Part shown: positions 56,236 through 64,000 of the stretch, piece after piece
Layout of the letters: each line of letters begins with the position of its first letter
Numbering within the stretch: position 1 is the stretch's first letter
NCBI RefSeq assembly: GCF_032884065.1
Contig: NW_027062922.1
Location: forward strand, 1 to 64,000
DNA length: 64,000 nt
DNA from: Artemia franciscana
Lineage: Eukaryota; Arthropoda; Branchiopoda; Anostraca; Artemiidae
Direction: 5' to 3'
Notes under the pieces: generated by a model
Seen by the model: the letters and a program-made list of their open reading frames with translations, nothing else
What the model was told of the DNA's origin: nothing
Database searches by the model: none
Position numbers and translations under genes: made by a program

Positions 56236-56529
56236 TTAAGAAAGATATCACAAATTTAAACAAAATGATCGCTTGCAATAATTGAAATTACAAGTCCGAT
56301 GGGTCCCAGGCTATCCCTTGCAGCAAAAATTGATTACACCCTTTCTTTTTTTATTTTTCTTCGTTAGTTTTCTCGAGAAAAAGGGAAATATGACCAAATT
56401 CATTCAATATATCAATATTTGTCATCGGTATTATGTGATTTCTTATTCTATTTGATGTTTTCCTTTTTTTCAGATGCGAGGATTCATTGAACTGTGAAAT
56501 CACAGTGTCAAGACTGTTTTGACTCTTCC

Positions 56530-56815
56530 AGGCTGTTTAGGTACTTTAATCACTTCTACTTGTATTTTCTTGTGTCTACCATAAAGTTTAATATCTTCAA
56601 AAACTACATCCAATCCCGTTCCAGTAATTCTTATATACTGTTTAATTTGAGACTCGACATTTCGGTAAAGCCCCCAGTAATGTTAAACCTTCACCTTTGT
56701 TGTTCAAAAAATCAATAATTATTTAGCAGTTTTACCTATTGCACCTGCTACTGGTATTAAGAATGGAAGTAAGCCACCATTTGAATCAGTTGATAATATG
56801 ATGTAATTATATAGA
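56530..56815 (-). pseudogene. Minor-capsid-like glycine/hydrophobic segment, left arm
   Basis: The reverse strand carries NGGLLPFLIPVAGAIGK (about 56785-56735), a hydrophobic glycine-rich stretch of the kind found in small capsid (cement/pVI-like) proteins of Polintons and adintoviruses, then broken text with VVFEDIKLYGRHKKIQVEV and VPKQPGRVKTVLT (about 56600-56515). The right-arm mirror lies at about 60006-60290. The resemblance is of composition and short motif only, so this is a weak call. Confidence 0.4.
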
Positions 56816-57026
56816 CATCTTGTTTCTTAAATTTACTTTGCTCAATTTATTCAATTTGTTTTCTTTTCATCAAACGTTTAATATATTTTTTACCAACAAT
56901 ATTATTTTCTATTTGAGTTCTGAAATTGTAGGTTTTCTTAAAATGTCTGTTTATTTTTAATTTTTAAAGAGAGGATACTTTTATTACTTTTATTTTTTTT
57001 ATTGTTACTCTTTATATTGATTTCAA

Positions 57027-57485
57027 ATTTATTGAAAAGACTTAAGAGCGGTAATTTTGAATGATTTTGTAGTTTACTGTAGGATGAATCAATATCTAAT
57101 CCTTCATTCTCATTTTCATATTTTTAAATCTTAGTCAATTATCTTTTTTGAAGTTATAATTTAACAGGTTCTCAGTCATTCACTTTTGCATACGTTATTC
57201 ACAATATAAATTAGTGTTAATAAGATTGTTGTAATAATAAAATTATTGTATAAATATAATAAAATATATATATTCAATAATATAATTATTGTTGTCAAAT
57301 TTATTGAAAAGAGATTAGAGCCGTAATCTTGGATGAATTTGAAGTAGTTTACTGTAGGATAAATCAAAATAAAATTTTTCATTCTCATTTTATATTTTTC
57401 AGTCTTAGTCAACTGTCTTTTGTGAAGTTATAGTTTAACAGGTTCTCGTTCATTCACTGTTGCATACATTATTCACACAATAAAT
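57027..57485. repeat. Two direct repeats of about 185 bp, 272 bp apart, at the inner edge of the left arm
   Basis: 57027-57210 and 57299-57485 share TTTATTGAAAAGA, TAGTTTACTGTAGGAT, TTAACAGGTTCTC and GTTATTCACA-type blocks. The right arm shows one full copy (about 59570-59765) and the start of a second (about 59390-59450). The arm boundary therefore falls inside the second unit, and these repeats may have seeded the inverted duplication. Confidence 0.75.
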
Positions 57486-57598
57486 TTTTGTTTAGCTTTG
57501 AAACACGTTTTATTTTTTTTTTATTCTGATAAATAGACTGTGTACTCTTCCATTTACTAGAAAATTATTTTTATACATAAAATATAATATCATTTATT

Positions 57599-58090
57599 TT
57601 ACTTCAACTTTCCTTTCATTTTTATGTGAGATGCCTCACTAGGATCTTTATCAAGTATATCTAATATGACTTTTTCGAAATTATCTATACGTTCAGATAA
57701 CTGAGTAAAACCCTCCGAGTATAACAATAATGTTAAGAGATTAACTGAATCTCAACCATTTTGTGGGTTTGCAATGTTTCTAATTCTTCTATCTTCTGCA
57801 TTAATATCTTTTTTGTTACTTTTAGGGTATTTTTTACTACTAGTTGTTTGTCACCAACTCTAGTTAATATATTGTTGGGGGACAGATAAATTTTTGTATA
57901 CTCGCTAATATCTTCGATTAATTTTTAGATTAGTTTAGTATTTGATATTTAATATTTTTTGCTAGAAATTGTTTTACGTTGAAAATTAACTGCATCTGCA
58001 CCATTTTTTGGTTTTATAACATTTTCAATTCTTCTCTTTTCATTGTGTACATTTTCTTTTGTTATTTTGAAAGTATTTTGTTTAATAGTC
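57599..58090 (-). pseudogene. Fibre-like relic, two diverged tandem units in the loop
   Basis: Two reverse-strand pieces, 58075-57949 and 57810-57599, both with the pattern E-x-RRI-x-N-(3)-P-x-NG. The first reads NEKRRIENVIKPKNG and the second NAEDRRIRNIANPQNG, the latter followed by a TGA (57754-57752) and a helical tail (QLSERIDNFEKVILDILDKD) to a TAA at 57601-57599. The RRIxNVxxPxNxxDAVN-type motif is common in trimeric tail-fibre and fibre-like proteins of phages, adintoviruses and Polintons. Role as an attachment protein is inference from that motif alone. Stops end each unit. Confidence 0.45.
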
Positions 58091-58779
58091 CTTCATCATC
58101 AACTCAAGTTAACATATTATCAGATGATTGATAAATTTTACTTAATATCGTAGTATTTACACTTAAATATTGTTCTATTGCCTTAAGTATTAAAGTTTAT
58201 TACCTAAAGTTTTTGTTACCTTACGTGTAAATAGTCATATGGTCATGATGTAAGCAAAAATTTTTATCTACTGTTTCCTTTTCATAAATACGACTGTTTT
58301 TATTTGTTGTTTAATTTAATTTTTGTCTTCATTTTTATATGTATAACAATGATTTATCGGTATATTTTATACCCATTTGTTATTTCTGTACACACTTTTG
58401 TTAAATTAGTTAAAAAGTGTCCACTAGCATCTTCACCAAATTATTCGTAATATTCATTTTTATATTCAATAGCTTCTAAGCTATAACAAAAGAACAACTT
58501 ACTTTGAAATCGTAAGCAAATGGACTTTTTCCTGCTATTTAAATTTTTGTTCAACCCCTTTTTTGATCAAATTCTTCATTACACGATTCAAAATCAGCCC
58601 AACATAATTTTTATTATGTGTTCTATGTTTTTCTTGTACATTTATGTATCTTCCACAGAAGGTAAAGATATAAATTTTATTCTCAGTTTTAGTTATTTGA
58701 GATGCAATTTTTGTAATTTATGTTAATTTTAGAAAAATGAGCTCTAACCACTTTATTTTCACTTATTGTGAATAAAAAA

Positions 58780-59350
58780 ATTAAATGTTATCAGGCTTCC
58801 AAATTTTTAATTATCTTGGATGTTAATAGGCAATTTAGTAATCTCTTTAAAATTAAAATCATTTTCATAAATTTTGCATTTTGATAGTCTGTCAACATAT
58901 TTATCATTTTCTGGATAAAATACAAGTGAGTATTGACCAAAGAAAGCTCTAATTATTGTTATTCTCTATATCAATGCAACCTTTTTTATTTTTAAAAAGT
59001 TCATTTAGTTTTCTTATAAGTACCTCCCACATATTTTGGTATAATATTGTCATTATTTTGGCATTTGATAATAAATTCCATCATCTTTTTCAAATTGTAA
59101 GCCTGATCTGGGTGTATTTTTTATGACTAATGTGGGTATATTCATGTGATGTCTATTTCACTGGCTTTGTTCGATCTCAAAATCCTTTTAATAAATCTAG
59201 AAATAGCTATGATAATGAACAGGCTTGAATTCTTCATTATTCTTCTTAAAATAAGATGTTACAGGTGTTGTGAGTTTTAATTTTTAATTATATCTATCAT
59301 CTATTCCATTTTTTAAACCTCTAACAAAAGAGTCAAAGGTGGTTCAAAAT
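58780..59350 (-). pseudogene. Polymerase-N-terminus-like relic in the loop
   Basis: Reverse-strand blocks KNKKGCIDIENNN (about 58995-58955) and NFKEITKLPINIQD (about 58857-58813), separated by a frame change, resemble the region just before the protein-primed family B polymerase domain in Polinton-type and related ORFs (there typically NKKAIINI, a Cys-Phe-Trp-Ser box and a VSKY/PYE/N-GI-P segment). Further upstream (59350-59100) the text is protein-like but unassigned. No exonuclease or polymerase catalytic motif lies in the window, so the call rests on two short blocks. Confidence 0.4.
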
Positions 59351-59392
59351 CAGCTCAATTTGAATTCATTGAAATTCAAGTTATTGAAATTC

Positions 59393-62300
59393 AAGTAAAC
59401 TACTTAAAAATAATTCAAGATTACGGCTCTAATCTCTTTTCAATAAATTTTACAACAATAATTTTATTCTTGAATATATATATTTTATTATATTATTACA
59501 ATTTTATTATTATTATTACATTTTTATTATTATTTATAATTTTATTATTACAACAATATTATTAACACTAATTTATTGTGTGAATAACGTATGCAAAAAT
59601 GAATGACTGAGAACCTGTTAAACTATAACTTCAAAAAAGACAATTAACGAAGATTTAAAAATATGAAAATTAGAATGAAGGATTTGATATTGATTCATCC
59701 TACAGTAAGCTACTTCAAAATCATTCAAAATTACGGCTCTTAAATCTTTTCAATAAATTTGAAATCAATAAAGAGTAACAATAAAAAAAAATAAAAATAA
59801 AAGTAATAAAAGTATCCTCTCTTTAAAAAATAAAAATAAACAGACATTTTAAGAAAAAATACAATTCCAGAAGTCAAATAGAAAATAATATTGTTGGTAA
59901 AAAATATATTAAACATTTGCTGAAAAGAAAAAAAATTGAATAAATTGAGCAAAGTAAAATGAAGAATAAAGATGTCTATATAATTATATCATATTATCAA
60001 CTGATTCAAATGGTGGCTTACTTCCATTCTTAATACCAATAGCAGGTTCAATAGGTAAAACTGCTATATAATTATTGATTTTCTAAGCAATAAAGGTGAA
60101 GGTTTAACATTACTGGGGGCTTTACCGAAACGTCGAGTCTTAAATTAAACAGTGCATAAGAAATACTGGACCGGGATTGGATGTAGTTTTTGAAGATATT
60201 AAAGTTTATGATAGACACAAGAAAATACAAGTAGAAGTGATTAAAGTACCTAAACAGCTTTTAAGAGTCAAAACAGTCTTGACACTGCGATTTCACAGTT
60301 CAATGAATCCTTGCATCCGAAAAAAAGGAAAACATCAAATAGAATAAGAAATCACATAATACCGATGGCAAATATTGATATATTGAATGAATTTGGTAAT
60401 TTTTCCGTTTTTCTCAAGAAAACTAAAAAAGTAAAATAAAAAAAGAAGTGGTGTAATCAATTTTTGCTGCATGGGATAGCCTGGGATTCATCGGACTTGT
60501 ACTTTCAATTATTGCGAGCGCTCATTTTGCAGAAATTTGTGATATCTTTCTTCATCCAGCCTGGAAATGGAATATTCAACTATTTAAAGACTTCAAATAG
60601 ACAAATCATCTATCATTTTGCTCAAGTTCAAAAGTTTAACGATGGCAATTGCGGTAATTTTTTCATTGATTATATAAAAAAGGTTTAAGGGGATGGATAC
60701 AAAGAATTGTATTTAAAATTTATTTTCAAATATAAATGGAAGAAGAATTAGAAAAGACATTATTTGTTTCTCGTAAAAGTTTTAAATATTCTGTATGTGT
60801 TAATTAAGATTTTTCAATATAAATAAATTTTTATTTAGTGTTTCAGGCTTTTCTGCTTTCTCTATGTTACCCCTCACTTATTTACGTCTTGGGACTGTTC
60901 AGATTAAAATACTTGAAAAATATTTAAGAATAGCAAAAAAGGCTGAGTATGTAACTGTTTATTCATTCTATTTAAATTTCTTGCTAAGTTTATTTTGGAC
61001 TCATCTTTTAATTAAGAGGTAATTAAACATGACAATAGGTAATACAAGGCAATACACTTTTCCCTCTTAAAAATTATATTAAACAAGTGAGATTGAATGG
61101 TTAAAAATATTGCATTAAGTCTTTAAGGTTCAAGACATATATAAGACTATTCCTTGATCTGATGCCAGATTGTATTTGTAAGGACTGTTCCACGAGGTAA
61201 CATTAAGAGTATTGGCCGATTGTATTCACATCATTAACTGCTACACGAGGTAACACGTATTGGCTGACTGTATTTACATCATCGACAACCGGACAAAATA
61301 ACATTGAGAGTACTGACCAGATTGAATTTACGAAATCAACTGCTACACGTAGTTACATTTAAAGTCGAAATGTTGGATCGCAGTTGATGATCAGTCGATT
61401 GCTATACCAATCGATCATGCTGGCCTTTAAGGAGAGTTTTTACAATCTTATTTTTTCTTTTGACATACAGAATCACTAAGAAGTTTGCCGACTACTGCCC
61501 TTGACCCTGTAACCATCAGGTTCTAGATAAGGCTCTTTAACCAGTTACACCAAAAGAGATTTGTTTTGACTTATATACTACTGGGATGTTAATTAAATAT
61601 TTTTCATCTGGAAATATGTTAATAAAATTATATACTAATAAGTGGAAGAACTTTCAAGTGAAACGAAAATAGATAATAAACATAACCGATTTATTAGAAA
61701 AGAAGAAATAGAGATTGTTACACGATTAAAGAAAAGAAATGTATTACAACTAGATATGGAAAAAAATCGTCATCATTATTAATTTTAAAGGACAAATAGT
61801 TGACCTATTTGCACCTAAGTGTTTCGATTCAAAATAAGGCGATTTTTAAAGGAAATTTTAAAAATGAGATAAAGGTATGATATTAAACGTTATAGAAATA
61901 AACGAGAAAGATAATAGCAATTATTTGGATATTGATATCAAAGTATCCACTCAATATTAAACCATATAAAATTATGACATATTATAGGTAGTATAGCAAA
62001 AATGGAAGATAATTAAACTCTTCTTTCCCAAATTCCTCAAGTTCTTATTTCACAAGACTTGTTTTGATCTTAAATCTCAGAATAGGGAATTTTCATTTAA
62101 AATTGTCTGAATTCAATTGTAAATAAAATATATTTATGGGGTGGCCTAGGTAACACTAAAACCTGTGTTCAAGCTGTAAACAAATTTAAGAAATGAGACA
62201 AACTTTGATTTCCAAATACCTCTTTTCGTGTTCAATTTTGGGAAGTAAAATGTTAATTAACCTAGAAAAGACAAAAAAGATGGCCCAAAAAACTTATATT

Positions 62301-62945
62301 CATTATGGCTGATAAGACACATTTGGACCATCTAATGTGTCTATATAAATCTGAGAAGATATAGCAAAGGGTATTGAAAATATCTGAAGCAAACATAAAC
62401 GAAAATAAAGAAGAAAGAAAAAAATTACAGTAGAAAAGTCACTTCCGTCTCGAATAATTCTTCAGAATACATGCGAAGAGACTGAAAATAAACTATCACT
62501 ACTACCATTTATTACAAATCATCACATTACCAAGCTGCTCGAGGCCAATATTGAAACAGAAGATCCTCTTGTATGCAGACCTAATAAAACTTCTTACACA
62601 GTGACAAAAAAGGTTCGTTTCTTTCCTAAGGCTTTCTTTATAACATTCTCTCAAGCCAACCATGGATAACCTGCTATCCGTTTAGCTCTGGATGTTAAGA
62701 CAAAAGAAAAGTCTTAGGCAATCTGTTATCCTTCCTCTGCAGGGATTGGCTTATTAATGACAGACATTAATTCATCATGGTGCTAGAAAGTGGCATTTAA
62801 ACAAACTTTTCGACAGCTTTGGAAAACATCTAGCAAATCTTTATTTGTTTAATTAAGGGCCCACTCTTAAGAACCATATTTGACCAATGTCATCACTGTA
62901 GCCTCCGATATTCAAATCTTGGTTTTTAAACTTATCTTACCATTT
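59393..62945 (-). repeat. Right arm of the large inverted repeat
   Basis: Reverse complement of 53846-57355. Corresponding relics lie at 60006-60290 (minor-capsid-like), 60464-60688 (protease-like, open for 74 codons on the plus strand) and 61165-61560 (tandem units and tRNA-like boxes). The outer edge TTTTTAAACTTATCTTACC ends the homology at about 62945. Confidence 0.9.
60464..60688 (+). pseudogene. Adenain-like protease C-terminal relic, right arm
   Basis: A 74-codon frame ending at 60688, mirror of the left-arm relic. Its end keeps the Cys-Gly pair in NCGNFFIDYIKKV but has Phe where the left arm has the second Cys. The upstream ATG at 60464 is incidental: the family similarity begins only at about 60555. 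Open length here with decay in the other arm shows that the arms are drifting independently. Confidence 0.45.
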
Positions 62946-62949
62946 TTTA

Positions 62950-63440
62950 AACATTTTGCATCTTTGAAAAAAATAAAACACTGAGTCTTAAATAATCTAG
63001 TTTTAAAATATATATTAATCTTACCACTAAAAAAAGCAATGCTGTTCTTATGATCAATCTTATTACTACTCAATACAATTTTTTTTCAAATCCATTTATT
63101 CCCAGTTTAGTAAGTTAGTTTTTTTAAAATCAGAATTAATCTCTTGGTGCTATAATAATAAACTTTACTTAAAATTTAAGCCTATAATATTACTTGAACT
63201 AATTGAAATGCTGCTTTTAAATATTTTTTTATATTTTGGGTATCCTAGGATAACTTATGAAAGCAAGGGTATACCTGTATAAATTGCTAGTTCTCAAAAA
63301 TACCATCCCCGGTTTTGCTTGGTGCTCTTCCGTCATGGGGCACCCTTTTAACAGTGGATATTCAGTAATAACAAAAATACAAACATTTTTCGTTAATCCA
63401 TGTTCTCAGTCATCTAAAGATAATTCTCTATGCTCCTAAT
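62950..63440. other. Non-coding stretch between the inverted repeat and the right Penelope-like copy
   Basis: AT-rich with no recognised frame or repeat. The left side has no equivalent spacer, because there the Penelope-like sequence meets the arm directly. Confidence 0.4.
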
Positions 63441-64000
63441 ATTCCATAATAATGATAGATGGTAATAAGCTTACCAAAGCTATGAATGTCAGTTGACGGA
63501 TTTTTCTAACAATAATTTCGATAAGACCTGTGCCTGTCATCATCAGATTAAATTCAAATTTCCTGCCAGAAAGTAAAATCACTAAATAAATAAAACTAAA
63601 AACACTGAACAACTCTAAAGATGAATTAAACCTAGAATTATTACTGTGCCATGGCCCAAATTTCGGTTGAGGCATTGATGGTTGCTGTTCTAGTGGACCT
63701 AGAAGAGGTTGGGCCTTTAGGAAAGGGGTGGAGTTTTTGTGAGTTTACAATTTATGGGTGATGGGCTCCAAAATTTCGCCAATATGAAACTCACCATTGT
63801 CTTTATTGATGGCTGGTTTATTTTTAGCAATTTCCAAAGCTTCTCTAATTTTCTGTTTTAAGAGTCGTGGGACAATAGAAATAAGTAGGGCCTGGTCAAA
63901 CTTAATGGGGTGGGAAGGGTTTTCAAAGATAAGATGGGCCAATGCAGAAAAATTATCTTTTTCCTTTAGCTTTGTCGTTTTAAGCAGGCATTAATGGAAT
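63440..64000 (-). pseudogene. Penelope-like element 3' end, second copy, cut by the window edge
   Basis: Direct repeat of 52880-53340 in the same orientation. The reverse strand reads LAHLIFENPSHPIKFDQALL and RLLKQKIREALEIAKNKPAI (63940-63830), the conserved region after the GIY-YIG nuclease in Penelope-like elements, followed by a stop near 63745 and a shared UTR. The left copy lacks about 130 bp of this block through a deletion. The GIY-YIG domain itself would lie beyond the window. Confidence 0.8.

Larger units (their letters stand above)
53846..57355 (+). repeat. Left arm of the large inverted repeat
   Basis: Pairs with 59393-62945. The outer edge AAAAGATAAGTCTACAAGCC meets Penelope-like sequence. 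The inner edge is within the second of two 272-bp-spaced direct repeats (57027-57210 and 57299-57485). This arm keeps slightly better protein-like text than the right arm (for example a second Cys in the protease tail). Confidence 0.9.
53846..62945. mobile_element. 9.1-kb inverted-repeat structure, candidate Polinton/Maverick (adintovirus-like) relic
   Basis: 53846-57355 and 59393-62945 are reverse complements along their length with perhaps 10-15 percent divergence (by eye). Paired landmarks are centred on the same point (about 58390) at outer, middle and inner positions. The 2-kb loop is single copy. Inside are reverse-strand relics in the loop and mirrored relics in the arms that resemble Polinton-type genes: polymerase N-terminal region, a fibre-like repeat, a minor-capsid-like segment and an adenain-like protease tail. 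Polintons are 15-20 kb virus-derived elements with terminal inverted repeats; arms this long with genes inside them suggest inverted duplication of one half and loss of the rest. No integrase, packaging ATPase or major capsid gene was found. Motif similarity is short, so the assignment is tentative. Confidence 0.6.

Noticed and set aside
53846..62945. Plain assembly palindrome artefact
   Set aside because: The arms differ by many substitutions and small indels throughout, which a simple duplication artefact of one read would not give. Still worth checking with reads.

Overview
This is a eukaryotic, AT-rich, almost gene-empty window made mainly of layered transposable-element relics. Spliceable-looking coding sequence, long TA microsatellites, Helitrons, several LINE families, a Ty3/gypsy element, Penelope-like elements and a Polinton-like relic point to an invertebrate animal. 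A crustacean such as a brine shrimp is my guess, but the sequence does not prove it. The only piece that looks like an ordinary host gene is a carbohydrate sulfotransferase 3' exon near 38.7-39.4 kb, and it carries a frameshift and a stop.

Layout. 1-0.72 kb: a reverse-strand LINE reverse transcriptase fragment. 0.77-2.04 kb: dispersed repeat R1 (second copy 41.95-43.24 kb). 3.3-7.7 kb: GA and TA microsatellites holding a head-to-tail row of Helitron ends. One of these Helitrons (4844-7685) is split by a 2.4-kb segment whose inverted duplicate lies at 26.27-28.54 kb. 7.8-12.07 kb: the best-preserved LINE (ORF1 with three zinc knuckles, ORF2 with endonuclease and reverse transcriptase, ATGA overlap). 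12.07-12.36 kb: half of a small inverted-repeat transposon whose other half is at 43.25-43.58 kb. 13.27-14.61 kb: a broken copy of an unnamed multi-copy protein family. 15.93-20.94 kb: a nearly full-length but inactivated autonomous Helitron (zinc finger, HUH Rep, PIF1 helicase), inserted in a TA microsatellite. 21.56-22.62 kb: a second LINE family. 22.6-25.95 kb: no recognised feature.

25.95-28.54 kb: LINE copy fused to an R1 fragment. 30.6-31.4 kb: 3' part of a third LINE family. 32.2-37.39 kb: reverse-strand gypsy element (gag, protease, RT, RNase H, integrase), abutting a Helitron helicase fragment (37.39-38.26 kb). 38.70-39.38 kb: sulfotransferase exon. 43.8-44.5 kb: Penelope-like RT core. 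45.4-46.8 kb: a minisatellite and a small fold-back. 50.0-50.5 kb: LINE RT fragment. 50.58-52.85 kb: a 238-bp tandem repeat interrupted by a 1.7-kb hairpin-headed repeat array. 52.88-53.87 and 63.44-64.0 kb: two Penelope-like 3' ends (GIY-YIG region) in the same orientation.

The most unusual structure is at 53.85-62.95 kb. It is an imperfect inverted repeat with about 3.5-kb arms around a 2-kb loop. The arms carry tRNA-like Pol III boxes, an adenain-like protease tail and a glycine-rich minor-capsid-like segment. The loop carries polymerase-like and fibre-like relics. I read it as a Polinton/Maverick (adintovirus-like) relic that underwent inverted duplication. That assignment rests on short motifs and needs profile searches.
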